DNA of 64,000 bases from Segniliparus rotundus DSM 44985 (GCF_000092825.1 NC_014168.1:859946-923945), one strand, 5' to 3'. Shown: positions 49,832 to 58,509, counted from the first letter of the stretch. Notes: generated from the letters alone by a model not told the origin. Made by a program: numbers and translations.

Positions 49832-51273
49832 TGTCCAGTCCTCATCGTCGGAATCGCACCTTTTGAGGGGTCGGAGAGCTGCGTGGTGTTCTCGGTGAAG
49901 GGGTCGCCCTCGAACGGGTTGGCGCTCTCCAACTCCCACTGCCATTTCGGAATCGGCATGACCGGCGGGATGCCCGGGTCGCCCACGGGGTGATGTTTGC
50001 CGAGGTTGAACCCAGGCCCCCACTCGCTGCCCGACACGGCGGGCGTCCATTGCAGCTGCGCTGTCGGATGCCCATCGCGGTACTGATAGGTCTCCATGCT
50101 CGGGTACACCGTGGCGTTCCCCCCGAGACCGACCGTGCCGTCCGCGTGCGGTGAGAGTGTGATCCGCCCGTTGACGGTGAACCCCGCGCCCGCCGCGAGA
50201 CCGGGCTCATAAGGATCTCGGGCGTTGTAGTCAATGGTGAGCCTACCGTCCGGGGCGACGGCGGCGTGGACCTGGGGGACGGCGACTTGCGCGCCGCTGT
50301 CATGCCCTTCCGACTTCACGGACGGGTTCTGCCGAGTGACGACGATCCCGTGCTCGTAGTCAACAAACACGGAAACGCGCGAGGCTTCCGCGTCGGCGTC
50401 GGCGTTGGCGTTCGGGCCACGGTTATCGCCCAGATTCGGCACTCCGGCTTTCCCGTTGAGCGCATCGGTGCCGTCTCCAGCGTTCCACACCCAGCCAGCA
50501 GGAATGAACAGGTTGGTTCGCACGACGCCTTTGCCGGGTTGCGGGGGGAATCGGCCCGCGACGATTTGCGGGGGCACGCCGTGGTTCTTCGGGTCGTAGC
50601 TGTGCGGGTCGAGCGCCGCCGCCATCTGCCAGTCCGTCTCGGTGACCGGCGCGTGCCCGTAGAGCTGCGTGTACGCTGCGATCTGGTTCTGGGTTCGCTC
50701 GTTGTTGGTGTCGTGGGCGGGGGCTTGCTCGAAGTCCCCGGAGCCGTTGCCGAACACGTCGTTCATCGCCTCGCGCTCTTTGTCGAGCGCGGCTTTCACT
50801 TTGTCGTTGAGGTCTGTCGCGTCTTGGAGGACTTGTTTGATCTGGTCCGCGATCTGCGCGCCCATCTCTTTGCGGCGTTGGGCGTCGTCGGCGCTCATGC
50901 CGGGAGGCACCCCGCCGCTGTAGGGGTCGAGCAGTTCACCGTGTTGGCCGAGTGTGAACTCGTAGCGCTCCGCGAGGCTTTGCGCCTCCGCCGCGCGCTG
51001 CTTGATCTTCGTCAGGGCTTCGGGGGTCTCGGTGAACAGGGTTTTCAGCCGCTCGCAGGAGGCGGTCATGTCGCTGAAGTGCGCGATCTTGCTTTTGAGG
51101 TCTTCCGTCGCAGCGTCGGTCGGTTGCCCGTGCGAGTTGCTCTCGATGTCGGTGACTTTGCGCTGGAGGTCTTCCGCCATCGCGCGGTAGGCGGACTCTT
51201 TCGCGAGGAGCTTGCCCACCACCTCGTCGGAGGCGGCGGGGTGCCAGGCGTCGAGTTCGGACAGCTCCAGCAT
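49828..51273 (-). CDS. Chromosomal ESX-like substrate protein (481 aa)
   Basis: ATG 51273 (MLELSELDAWHPAASDEVV). Residues ~1-175 are helical with heptads (KESAYRAMAEDLQRKVTDIE, DKVKAALDKEREAMNDVFGNG). Residues ~190-481 form a beta-rich domain (SRVSVFVDYEHGIVVTRQNPS, AGAGFTVNGRITLSPHADGTVGLGG, WQWELESANPF). N-terminal helical plus C-terminal beta domain and no signal peptide match large type VII substrates of mycolata. Divergent from a small EspC-like gene (80-bp gap) and followed by a small membrane-protein gene. Confidence 0.65.
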   Translation of the reverse strand: MLELSELDAWHPAASDEVVGKLLAKESAYRAMAEDLQRKVTDIESNSHGQPTDAATEDLKSKIAHFSDMTASCERLKTLFTETPEALTKIKQRAAEAQSLAERYEFTLGQHGELLDPYSGGVPPGMSADDAQRRKEMGAQIADQIKQVLQDATDLNDKVKAALDKEREAMNDVFGNGSGDFEQAPAHDTNNERTQNQIAAYTQLYGHAPVTETDWQMAAALDPHSYDPKNHGVPPQIVAGRFPPQPGKGVVRTNLFIPAGWVWNAGDGTDALNGKAGVPNLGDNRGPNANADADAEASRVSVFVDYEHGIVVTRQNPSVKSEGHDSGAQVAVPQVHAAVAPDGRLTIDYNARDPYEPGLAAGAGFTVNGRITLSPHADGTVGLGGNATVYPSMETYQYRDGHPTAQLQWTPAVSGSEWGPGFNLGKHHPVGDPGIPPVMPIPKWQWELESANPFEGDPFTENTTQLSDPSKGAIPTMRTGH

Positions 51274-51353
51274 TGCGCCTCCTTCCGCCTCGGTCGAGAA
51301 TCCGCCGCAGTCTACCAACAACGACCGTTCTACAAGAATTGGAAGCAACGCCC

Positions 51354-51662
51354 ATGACCTCGCCCGACTCGTTCCACCTCGACCCCGAGCAGTGGCGGGC
51401 GCATGGGACTGGCGTGGTCGATCTCGTGGAGGAGACCGCGCGCGCCACACGGGGCGCGCATTTCGACGATCCCGTCGCAGGGTTGCTCGTCAACAGCGCG
51501 AAGACTGCGTGGGAGGGGTTCGCGCAAAGCCACCAGGACGCGCACCACGCCCTCCTGGGGCGCACCACGAACACCGGCAATGCCCTGACCTCCACAGCGA
51601 ATGAGCTGCAAGGCCAGGACGAAGACTCCGGCAGCGACATCCAAGCCGTCATCAACTGGTAA
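51354..51662 (+). CDS. EspC/WXG100-like small protein
   Basis: 102 residues from ATG 51354 (MTSPDSFHLDPEQWRAHGTG). It starts with the F-x-L-D-P-x-x-W...G...L pattern of EspC-like proteins, has a WEGF turn (AWEGFAQSHQDAHHALL) and an acidic tail. It should pair with a larger helical partner; the divergent gene at 49828 is the obvious candidate. No ESX core genes are nearby, so export would use machinery encoded elsewhere. Confidence 0.75.
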   Translation: MTSPDSFHLDPEQWRAHGTGVVDLVEETARATRGAHFDDPVAGLLVNSAKTAWEGFAQSHQDAHHALLGRTTNTGNALTSTANELQGQDEDSGSDIQAVINW

Positions 51663-51757
51663 AGGCGCAAACAGCACGACACACAGCCCTGCTTGCGCCG
51701 GGATCATCACCGCCCGCGCGTGCGCTACTCTGGAAGAGCCCCGTCTGCGCGGGGCAA

Positions 51758-51856
51758 TCGGAGGGGAGTATTCCCCAGCGGCGGTTTCGTCAGCACGGCT
51801 CTCGCGAGCCCGGAACCGCGGGCCGGGCCTGTGGCCCGACGGAAGAGACCTCCGGT
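51758..51856 (+). promoter_or_regulatory. Manganese riboswitch (yybP-ykoY motif) upstream of terC
   Basis: The conserved blocks of the family are visible in order: GAGGGGAGTA after the 5' P1 strand, the CGTCAGCACGGC loop, GC-rich helices, and GGAAGAGACC before the 3' P1 strand. P1 pairs 51758-51764 (TCGGAGG) with 51849-51855 (CCTCCGG). The 3' strand is also the exact complement of the terC ribosome site, CCGGAGG at 51903-51909. A G+C hairpin (GCCCCG...CGGGGC, 51739-51755) precedes it. These riboswitches bind Mn2+ and turn on export genes. Confidence 0.88.
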
Positions 51857-51914
51857 GGTTTCTTCGCGCCTGCGGCATTGATGGATGCCGCTGCCGTACC
51901 CGCCGGAGGTTTGT

Positions 51915-52958
51915 GTGCCATCAACGCTCGTCTGGACGGTCACCGCCGTCCTGCTGCTCGCCCTCTTCGTGTTCGACTTCATCGGCCAGGCCCGAAAACC
52001 TCATGAGCCCTCCGCCCGCGAGGCAGCGGTGTGGTGCGGCGTCTATGTGCTCCTCGCTTTGGCCTTCGGCGCCGGTATGGCCGTGTGGTGGTCTGTCGGC
52101 CGTGCCACTGAATTCGTCGCGGGCTACGTGACGGAGCTGTCCCTCTCGGTGGACAACCTCTTCGTCTTCCTGCTCATCTTGAACAAGGGGCGTGTGCCCA
52201 GAGAGCACCAGCAGAAAGTCTTGCTGTTCGGGGTCGCCTTGGCGCTCCTCGCGCGGGCTGTGTTCATCTTCCTGGGGTCGGCGGTGATCGGGATGTTCAG
52301 CTGGACGTTCTATCTTTTCGGCGCGTACCTGGTGTATGTCGCGATCCGGCTCGCCGTCCAAAAGGAGGAGCCGAAGGAAGGAGCCCCGCCGCAACTGCTG
52401 CCAGAGGAAGAGCACCAACTGCACGGGGGCGGGAAGATGCCGCCGCAAGCCCAGGAGGAACCCGCGCGGGAGAGCTTCGTGGCGCGCCTTCTCGCCAAGA
52501 CGCTGCCCACGACGAGCGATTTCCACGGCGGCAGGCTGTTCGCCCGCGAGCACGGGAAGCTCTTGGCCACGCCGCTCTTCGCCGCCCTTGTCACGCTCGG
52601 GTTCACCGATGTGCTCTTCGCCCTCGATTCCATCCCGGCGATCTACGGCCTCACCAGCGAGGCCTACATCGTGTTCACGGCCAATGCGTTCGCGCTCATG
52701 GGCTTGTTGCAGCTGTACTTCCTCGTCGGCGGACTCTTGGACCGGCTGGTGCACCTGTCCAAGGGGCTTTCTGCGGTCCTCGCGTTCATCGGCGTGAAGC
52801 TCATCCTCCACGCCGCGCATGAGAGCGGGGCCCATGTGCCGGAAATCTCCACGCCCCTCTCTCTCGCGGTCATTGCCGCAATGATCGCCGTCGCGGTGGC
52901 CGCGAGCCTCTTCGCGACCAAGAAGGCCGCTCGGCAAGGCGCGCGGCTGCCAGATTGA
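51915..52958 (+). CDS. TerC-family membrane protein, probable Mn2+ exporter
   Basis: 347 residues. I prefer GTG 51915 (VPSTLVWTVTAVLLLALFVFDF), which has GGAGG five bases upstream; an in-frame ATG at 51885 is possible. It has about nine helices and the TerC motifs TELSLSVDNLFVFLLIL and TDVLFALDSIPAIYGLT, whose Asp/Asn residues lie in the membrane. A charged cytoplasmic loop (residues ~155-200) separates the halves. TerC/Alx proteins export Mn2+ and supply metalated exoenzymes; control by a Mn riboswitch supports this. Confidence 0.9.
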   Translation: MPSTLVWTVTAVLLLALFVFDFIGQARKPHEPSAREAAVWCGVYVLLALAFGAGMAVWWSVGRATEFVAGYVTELSLSVDNLFVFLLILNKGRVPREHQQKVLLFGVALALLARAVFIFLGSAVIGMFSWTFYLFGAYLVYVAIRLAVQKEEPKEGAPPQLLPEEEHQLHGGGKMPPQAQEEPARESFVARLLAKTLPTTSDFHGGRLFAREHGKLLATPLFAALVTLGFTDVLFALDSIPAIYGLTSEAYIVFTANAFALMGLLQLYFLVGGLLDRLVHLSKGLSAVLAFIGVKLILHAAHESGAHVPEISTPLSLAVIAAMIAVAVAASLFATKKAARQGARLPD

Positions 52959-52992
52959 GCCGAGCGCCCGAGGCTGCTCTGGGCGCAGTTTC

Positions 52993-53496
52993 TCAGAGCA
53001 CGAGCAACATGCGGGTGTTCCCGAGCGTGTTCGGCTTGATCGAGCTGAGGTCGAGGAACTCCGCGACGCCCTTGTCATAGGACTTGAGCATCTCTTCGTA
53101 CACCTCGGGAGTGACCGGCGTCCCTTCGATCGGGGCGAATCCGTGCTTGCTGAAGAACGCCGTTTCGAACGTGAGCACGAAGAGTTTGCGCAGCTCCAGG
53201 TCTCGGGCGTGCTCGACCAACTGGCGCACCAGCGCGTGCCCGACGCCCTTGCCGTGCCAATCCGGACGCACCGCGACGGTGCGCAACTCGCCAAGGTCGC
53301 TCCACAGGACGTGCAAGGCCCCGCACCCGACGACGGCCCCGTTGTGCTGGGCGACCCAGAACTCCTGCACGGCTTCATACAGGGTGACGAGGTTTTTTTC
53401 GAGCAGAATCCGTCCAGCGTAAGCGTCCACGAGGGCCTTGATCGCCGGCACGTCGGAGACTCTCGCGCGGCGGACCGCCAAAGCTGCGGGGTGCAT
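52993..53496 (-). CDS. argA: Amino-acid N-acetyltransferase (GNAT), arginine pathway
   Basis: 167 residues from ATG 53496 (MHPAALAVRRARVSDVPAIK). The GNAT acetyl-CoA site is VRPDWHGKGVGHALVRQL; other marks are LLEKNLVTLYEAVQEFWVA and RKLFVLTFETAFFSKHGF. Short ArgA of this type makes N-acetylglutamate from glutamate, the first step of arginine synthesis; the M. tuberculosis orthologue (Rv2747) has the same neighbours. The longer open frame upstream is a shadow of pgsA. Confidence 0.9.
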   Translation of the reverse strand: MHPAALAVRRARVSDVPAIKALVDAYAGRILLEKNLVTLYEAVQEFWVAQHNGAVVGCGALHVLWSDLGELRTVAVRPDWHGKGVGHALVRQLVEHARDLELRKLFVLTFETAFFSKHGFAPIEGTPVTPEVYEEMLKSYDKGVAEFLDLSSIKPNTLGNTRMLLVL

Positions 53497-53535
53497 CCGA
53501 GCACAGTAGCGCAGGCGCAGCCTATTCTTGTGCGT

Positions 53536-54123
53536 GTGGTATCCGAGCGCACAGCCCCGCCGAGTTCCCTGAACTCCGCCAACGCCTTGACCGGCCTGCG
53601 CATCGCTGCAGTGCCGCTGTTCTTGGTCGTCCTTTTCACCAATGGCGGGCACCAACCGTCTTGGCGTTGGGTCGCGTTCGGCGTTTTTGTGGCGGCGTGT
53701 GTCACCGACCAGCTCGACGGGTATCTCGCCCGCCGTTTCGACATGGTGACCGAATTCGGCAAGTTCGCCGATCCGGTGGCGGACAAGGCGCTGATCGGCG
53801 CGGCCCTGGTCAGCCTCTCTGTGCTCGGAGACCTGTCCTGGTGGGCGACCGGCGTGATCGTCTTCCGCGAGGTCGCGGTGACCGCTCTGCGGGTGTGGGC
53901 GATCAAAGACGGCGTGGTCGCGGCCAGCGTGGGCGGCAAGATCAAGACGCTCGTGCAGGCGGTGGCCATCGGCCTGCACGTCGCCCCTTTGCCCAGGGCG
54001 TGGCATCCGCTCCTCGTGGCCTCCATGGCGGTTGCGGTCGTGCTGACCATCGCGACCGGCCTCGACTACGCTTGGCGCATTAGCCGTGGCAAAGCGCGCA
54101 AGAGGAGGCGAGTTGATGAGTGA
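53536..54123 (+). CDS. pgsA: CDP-alcohol phosphatidyltransferase (PgsA3-type)
   Basis: 195 residues; GTG 53536 or 53530. The CDP-alcohol motif D-x2-D-G-x2-A-R-x8-G-x3-D-x3-D is complete (DQLDGYLARRFD...GKFADPVADK). About five membrane helices. It makes phosphatidylglycerol phosphate, or a related lipid, from CDP-diacylglycerol. Next to clgR and pspA as in M. tuberculosis (Rv2746c), where this block links lipid synthesis with envelope stress. Overlaps cinA by 8 bp. Confidence 0.9.
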   Translation: MVSERTAPPSSLNSANALTGLRIAAVPLFLVVLFTNGGHQPSWRWVAFGVFVAACVTDQLDGYLARRFDMVTEFGKFADPVADKALIGAALVSLSVLGDLSWWATGVIVFREVAVTALRVWAIKDGVVAASVGGKIKTLVQAVAIGLHVAPLPRAWHPLLVASMAVAVVLTIATGLDYAWRISRGKARKRRRVDE

Positions 54124-54625
54124 CCCGCTGGTCGCTTCGACAAAAGCGTGGCAGTTGGTCGCTCTGCTCGCCGCGCACGGGCAGACGGTGGCGACGGCGG
54201 AATCGCTCACCGGGGGGCTTTTGTCGGCGACGCTCGCCGGGGTGTCCGGGGCCTCCTCGGTGCTGCGCGGCGGCCTCGTGGTCTACGCGACGGACTTGAA
54301 GGCTTCGCTCGGGGGAGTGACGCCAGCGGTGCTCGAAGACCTCGGCGCGGTGTCTGCCCGAACGGCGACGGAGCTTGCGATCGGCGCGGCGCGGACCTGC
54401 GAGGCCACCTGGGGGATCGGGATCACCGGAGTGGCGGGCCCGGAGCCGCAGGAGGGCAAGCCGCCGGGGACCGTGCACATCGCGATCACCAGGGGCGAGA
54501 AGGGGCCCGTGGAAGTGTTGACGCCGCAGCTTTCCGGCGACCGCTGGGACATCAGGATCGGCTCGGTCAACGCCGCCATCGACGGTCTGCTGCAAAGGCT
54601 GTCCTGGATCTCTGGCAAAAACTGA
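54116..54625 (+). CDS. cinA: CinA C-terminal family, nicotinamide-nucleotide amidase
   Basis: 169 residues from ATG 54116 (MSDPLVASTKAWQLVALL). Family marks are TVATAESLTGGLLSATLAGVSGAS (catalytic Ser/Thr region), GGLVVYATDLKASLGGV and GIGITGVAGPEPQEGKPPGTVH. It corresponds to the PncC amidase domain only; the N-terminal COG1058 domain of long CinA is missing, which is normal in this group. It converts NMN to nicotinic-acid mononucleotide. Overlaps pgsA by 8 bp. Confidence 0.9.
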   Translation: MSDPLVASTKAWQLVALLAAHGQTVATAESLTGGLLSATLAGVSGASSVLRGGLVVYATDLKASLGGVTPAVLEDLGAVSARTATELAIGAARTCEATWGIGITGVAGPEPQEGKPPGTVHIAITRGEKGPVEVLTPQLSGDRWDIRIGSVNAAIDGLLQRLSWISGKN

Positions 54626-54670
54626 CGCGTCGGGCCGAACTGCCGCGTTGGGTCCGCGTCGCGCTTCTCG

Positions 54671-54696
54671 GGAACATTCCCAGTCGCTCGGGCGTT
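54671..54696 (+). promoter_or_regulatory. SigE-type (ECF) promoter upstream of clgR
   Basis: GGAAC (54671-54675) and CGTT (54693-54696) separated by 17 bp match the mycobacterial SigE consensus GGAAC-N17-CGTT. The clgR start follows 57 bp later. M. tuberculosis clgR is itself SigE-controlled. Confidence 0.75.
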
Positions 54697-54752
54697 CACT
54701 CCAGAAGGCCTTTCAGTAGAATGAGGACCAGGTCCATTGTCGAGGAGGTCAT

Positions 54753-55058
54753 ATGACGATGCTGTTGCGAGAAGCGCTCGGCGCGAGTCTGCGCCAGTTA
54801 CGTCTCGGCCAGCACAGGACGCTGCGCGAAGTCTCCAATCGCGCCAGCATGAGTTTGGGGTACCTTTCGGAGATCGAGCGCGGCCAGAAAGAGGCTTCCA
54901 GCGAGCTGCTCGCCGCTATCTGCGGCGCGCTCGATGTGCCGGTCCCCGATGTTTTGCGCCATGCGGGGGACATGATGGAGCCGGTCGCCGCCAACACCGC
55001 CCACACCATCAAGATGGTCATACCCGCGCCGGGGAAGGCTTCGCTCGCCGTCGCGTGA
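54753..55058 (+). CDS. clgR: XRE-family activator ClgR
   Basis: 101 residues. The helix-turn-helix is [56 protein letters not shown], nearly canonical ClgR. The C-terminus ends in small hydrophobic residues (SLAVA), as expected of a Clp substrate; ClgR is degraded by ClpP and activates clp and psp genes. A SigE-type promoter is upstream and pspA follows 93 bp downstream. Confidence 0.93.
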   Translation: MTMLLREALGASLRQLRLGQHRTLREVSNRASMSLGYLSEIERGQKEASSELLAAICGALDVPVPDVLRHAGDMMEPVAANTAHTIKMVIPAPGKASLAVA

Positions 55059-55151
55059 ACGTCCTGAGCCCGCACGAAGTGCTGCTTTACGCGGCTAGAG
55101 TAACCTAAAGGGCGAGGACCCCTGAACTTCAACACGGAGGCAACGAAGGCA

Positions 55152-55952
55152 ATGGCGAACCCGTTCGCGAAGGCGTGGAATTACTTCATCGCACTGTTCA
55201 ACGCCAAAATCGACGAGAAAGCGGATCCGAAGGTCCAGCTGCAACAAGCAGTCGAGCACGAGCAGCGCAATCATCAGGCGCTCGCGCAGCAGGCCGCCGC
55301 GGTCATCGGCAACCAACGCCAGCTTGAGATGCAGCTGAACCGTCAGCTCGCCGACGTGGAGAAATACCAGGCCCAGGCCCGCCAGGCCCTCGTCATGGCC
55401 GATCAGGCCACCGCGAAGGGCGACGCGGCGGCCGCGCAGCAGTACACCAGCGCGGCCGAGGCCATCGCCACGCAGCTGGTCACCGCCGAGCAGAACGTCG
55501 AGAACACGAAGGCGATGCACGACCAGGCCTTGCAAGCGGCCGAGAAGGCGAAACAAGCCGTCGAGCAGAGCGCGCAACGCCTGCAGGGCTTCCTCGCCGA
55601 GCGCTCCAAGCTGCTCAGCCAGCTTGAGCAGGCGAAGATGCAGGAGCGCGTCGCCGCGTCCCTCAACCAGATGAACGAGCTCGCCGCTCCGGGCAACACC
55701 CCGAACCTCAACGAGGTGCGCGACAAGATCGAGCAGCGCTACGCCAACGCCTTGGGGGCGACGGAACTGCACGAGAACTCCGTCCAGGGCAAGATGGCCG
55801 AGGTGCAGCAGGCCACCATCCAGATGGCCGGACAGAGCAGGCTGGATCAGTTGCGGGCCTCCATCCGGGGCGACGCCCTGCCGGCTGGCTCCTCGCAGGC
55901 CGCTCCCGCCGCGCAGCCGGCTCCTGCTGCGGAACCTGGGCAGACGGCGTAA
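55152..55952 (+). CDS. pspA: PspA/IM30 phage-shock protein (35-kDa antigen)
   Basis: 266 residues starting [20 protein letters not shown]; an amphipathic N-terminal helix is followed by a long coiled coil (residues ~25-225) and a Pro/Ala tail. It binds and stabilises the inner face of the plasma membrane under stress, and in M. tuberculosis (Rv2744c) regulates ClgR. No PspB/C partners are seen. The preceding gap contains TAGAGT-type promoter sequence near 55093. Confidence 0.93.
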   Translation: MANPFAKAWNYFIALFNAKIDEKADPKVQLQQAVEHEQRNHQALAQQAAAVIGNQRQLEMQLNRQLADVEKYQAQARQALVMADQATAKGDAAAAQQYTSAAEAIATQLVTAEQNVENTKAMHDQALQAAEKAKQAVEQSAQRLQGFLAERSKLLSQLEQAKMQERVAASLNQMNELAAPGNTPNLNEVRDKIEQRYANALGATELHENSVQGKMAEVQQATIQMAGQSRLDQLRASIRGDALPAGSSQAAPAAQPAPAAEPGQTA

Positions 55953-55962
55953 TCCAGCCCTC

Positions 55963-57129
55963 GTGCGCGTCGCTGTCGTCGCAGGCCCGGACGCGGGCCA
56001 TGCTTTGCCTGCGCTCGCGCTCAGCGGACGTCTGCGCGAAGCGGGCGAGGAAGTGCTTTTCTTCACCGGCGAGCGTTGGTTCGAACTCGCGACCAGCCGG
56101 GGTGTCCCGGTGCGCGAGCTGGTCGGTTTGGCCCTTGAGCCAGGGGAGCAGGATGTGGACGCGGGCAGGCGTATCCACGAGCGCGCGGCCCGAATGGCGG
56201 CGCAACTCGTCCAGTTGCTCGCCGATTTCCGCCCGGACCTTGTGGTCTCGGATGTGCTGACGGCAGGAGGAGCGCTCGCTGCGGAGCTTTTGGGCGTGCC
56301 GTGGGCCGAGCTTTCCCCGCATCCGCTGTATCTCCCTTCGCGCGGACTTCCTCCGATCGGCAGCGGTCTCGCGCCGGGACGCGGTGTGCTCGGCAGGCTC
56401 CGCGACACGGTCTTGCGCGCGCTCTCGGCACGAGATGTGCGGCGCGGCCTCGCGCAGCGCCGGGCGGCGCGGGAAGGGATCGGACTGCCCCCGGACGGCG
56501 TCGCGCCAGTGGTCCGGCTCATCGCCGCGCTTCCGGCGTTGGAGGTGCCCCGCCCGGATTGGCCTGACGAGGCTGTTCTCGTCGGCCCCATTCTTACCGA
56601 GGTCGCCCGCGAGGCGCTGCGGCCCCCGCCCGGAGACGGCCCGCTCGTGGTGCTCGCGCCCTCGACGGCGGCGCAGGCGGCGCCCGGGCTGCGCGAAGCG
56701 GCGATGCAAGCGCTCGGCCCCGCTGTGTTGGGGCGGCGGGTGCGCCTGGCGGTCTCTGCGTTCGATTGGACGGGGCCGCCGCTGCCGGATTGGGCGGTGG
56801 CCGGGGTCGGCAGGCAAGACCTGCTTTTCGCCCAGGCCGACGTGGTGATCTGCGGCGGCGGGCACGGCGTGCTCGCGAAAGCGTTCATGGCGGGAGCTCC
56901 AGCGGTCGTCGTGCCGGGCGGAGGGGACCAATGGGAGGTCGCCAAACGAGCCGAACGGCTCGGTTGCGCGAAGACGGTCCGCCCGCTGACTGTCCCCGCG
57001 CTCCGAGACGCGGTCGTGGACGTCTTGGACGATCCCGCCTTCCGGGTGGCCGCGCGCAAGGCGGGGGACACGGCGGCCGCGGCGGCCGATCCGGTCGTTG
57101 TGTGCAGGAGGGCGGTCTCATGCGCCTGA
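55963..57129 (+). CDS. MGT-type (GT1-like) glycosyltransferase
   Basis: 388 residues from GTG 55963, 10 bp after pspA. N-terminal fold: VAVVAGPDAGHALPALALSGRL; acceptor domain LVVSDVLTAGGALAAELLGVPWAEL; C-terminal donor site ADVVICGGGHGVLAKAFMAGAPAVVVPGGGDQWEVAKR, the GT1 'HGG...P..DQ..NA' signature in modified form. The M. tuberculosis orthologue, Rv2739c, has the same place. Donor and acceptor are unknown. Confidence 0.85.
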   Translation: MRVAVVAGPDAGHALPALALSGRLREAGEEVLFFTGERWFELATSRGVPVRELVGLALEPGEQDVDAGRRIHERAARMAAQLVQLLADFRPDLVVSDVLTAGGALAAELLGVPWAELSPHPLYLPSRGLPPIGSGLAPGRGVLGRLRDTVLRALSARDVRRGLAQRRAAREGIGLPPDGVAPVVRLIAALPALEVPRPDWPDEAVLVGPILTEVAREALRPPPGDGPLVVLAPSTAAQAAPGLREAAMQALGPAVLGRRVRLAVSAFDWTGPPLPDWAVAGVGRQDLLFAQADVVICGGGHGVLAKAFMAGAPAVVVPGGGDQWEVAKRAERLGCAKTVRPLTVPALRDAVVDVLDDPAFRVAARKAGDTAAAAADPVVVCRRAVSCA

Positions 57130-57311
57130 GGGAGTTCCACGCGAGGGTCCAAGAAGAGTTCGGGACGCAGTTCGGCGAAAGTTTGCTCCGCGACCATGTG
57201 CTGCTGGTCTTCGGCTGCACCGCGCTCGCGGCCATCGAGCGGGGCACAGATCCAAAACGTGTCTGGCAGGCGCTTTGCAAGGATTTCGACGTCCCCAAGC
57301 CTCGTTGGTAG
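57120..57311 (+). CDS. DUF3046 protein
   Basis: 63 residues from ATG 57120, overlapping the glycosyltransferase by 10 bp: MRLREFHARVQEEFGTQFGESL...FGCTALAAIERGTDPKRVWQALCKDFDVP. This small family is found just upstream of recA in actinobacteria (Rv2738c). Function unknown; the conserved place suggests a role linked to RecA. Confidence 0.9.
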   Translation: MRLREFHARVQEEFGTQFGESLLRDHVLLVFGCTALAAIERGTDPKRVWQALCKDFDVPKPRW

Positions 57312-57333
57312 CGCGCGGCGTGTCGCCGTCTGT

Positions 57334-57349
57334 TCGAACACCCGTTCCG
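57334..57349 (+). promoter_or_regulatory. LexA (SOS) box upstream of recA
   Basis: TCGAAC-ACCC-GTTCCG matches the actinobacterial SOS box TCGAAC-N4-GTTCGA at 10 of 12 positions, 120 bp before the recA start. The damaged right half suggests moderate binding. Confidence 0.75.
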
Positions 57350-57393
57350 TTACGCTGGTTTTCGCTCCCGCAGGCGAGGCTTGCGGCCCGAAA

Positions 57394-57416
57394 TTGTCAG
57401 TGCCCCTTCGTATGGT
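57394..57416 (+). promoter_or_regulatory. PafBC-dependent (RecA-NDp) promoter of recA
   Basis: TTGTCAGTG, 8 bp, TATGGT: a full match to the RecA-NDp/PafBC consensus TTGTCRGTG-N8-TAnnnT that drives LexA-independent DNA-damage induction in mycobacteria. It lies 53 bp before the recA ATG. Confidence 0.85.
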
Positions 57417-57468
57417 TGCGAGGACAGCTGAGAGAGTCGGGAAGCCGGCTGGTTGAGGAAGGAAGACC

Positions 57469-58509
57469 ATGGCGCAAGCATTGGATAGGAACAAGGCGCT
57501 CGAACTTGCTTTGTCCCAGATAGACAAGAGTTTCGGCAAAGGCTCGGTGATGCGTCTCGGCGACCAGGCCAGCCAGCCCATCGCCGTGATCCCGACCGGG
57601 TCCATCGCATTGGACGTCGCGCTCGGCATCGGCGGCCTGCCCAAGGGCAGGGTCATCGAGATTTACGGACCAGAGTCCTCCGGCAAGACGACGGTCGCCT
57701 TGCACGCCGTCGCCAACGCGCAGGCGGCGGGCGGCGTGGCCGCGTTCATCGACGCGGAGCACGCCCTCGACCCCGAGTACGCCAAAAAGCTCGGCGTGGA
57801 CACCGAGAACCTGCTGGTGTCGCAGCCGGACACCGGCGAGCAGGCGCTGGAGATCGCCGACATGCTGATCCGCTCGGGAGCGCTCGACATCATCGTCATC
57901 GACTCGGTGGCGGCCCTCGTGCCGAAGGCCGAGATCGAAGGCGAGATGGGCGACAGCCACGTCGGTCTTCAGGCCCGGCTCATGAGCCAGGCGCTGCGGA
58001 AGATGACGGGCGCGTTGAACAATTCTGGGACGACGGCCATCTTCATCAACCAGCTGCGCGAGAAGATCGGCGTGATGTTCGGCCCGACCGAGACCACCAC
58101 CGGCGGCAAGGCGCTCAAATTTTACGCTTCGGTGCGGTTGGACGTGCGCCGGATCGAGACGCTGAAAGACGGCACCGAAGCGGTTGCCAACCGCACTCGC
58201 GTCAAGATCGTCAAAAACAAGGTCGCGCCGCCGTTCAAGCAGGCCGAGTTCGACATCATCTACGGTGCGGGCATCAGCCGCGAGGGGTCGATCATCGACC
58301 TCGGTGTGGAGCACGGCCTGATCCGCAAGTCTGGAGCCTGGTACACCTACGGCGACGAGCAGCTCGGGCAGGGCAAGGAGAACGCCCGCAAGTTCTTGAT
58401 CGCCAACCCGGACAAGGCGGAAGAGATCGAGATGTTGTTGCGTGACAAACTGCAGATCGGCGTGCAGGTGAGCGAAGACGACCTGGCCCCTGTCCCCGTT
58501 GACTTCTGA
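57469..58509 (+). CDS. recA: Recombinase RecA
   Basis: 346 residues, full length without intein (M. tuberculosis RecA has one). Walker [10 protein letters not shown], Walker [18 protein letters not shown]1 loop [18 protein letters not shown]2 loop with [28 protein letters not shown], plus the acidic C-terminus. It drives strand exchange and LexA cleavage. Both SOS and PafBC promoter motifs are upstream; recX overlaps the 3' end. Confidence 0.98.
   Translation: MAQALDRNKALELALSQIDKSFGKGSVMRLGDQASQPIAVIPTGSIALDVALGIGGLPKGRVIEIYGPESSGKTTVALHAVANAQAAGGVAAFIDAEHALDPEYAKKLGVDTENLLVSQPDTGEQALEIADMLIRSGALDIIVIDSVAALVPKAEIEGEMGDSHVGLQARLMSQALRKMTGALNNSGTTAIFINQLREKIGVMFGPTETTTGGKALKFYASVRLDVRRIETLKDGTEAVANRTRVKIVKNKVAPPFKQAEFDIIYGAGISREGSIIDLGVEHGLIRKSGAWYTYGDEQLGQGKENARKFLIANPDKAEEIEMLLRDKLQIGVQVSEDDLAPVPVDF

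Noticed and set aside
57469-58509. RecA intein as in M. tuberculosis
   Set aside because: The reading frame is 346 codons and continuous through all conserved motifs with no insertion.
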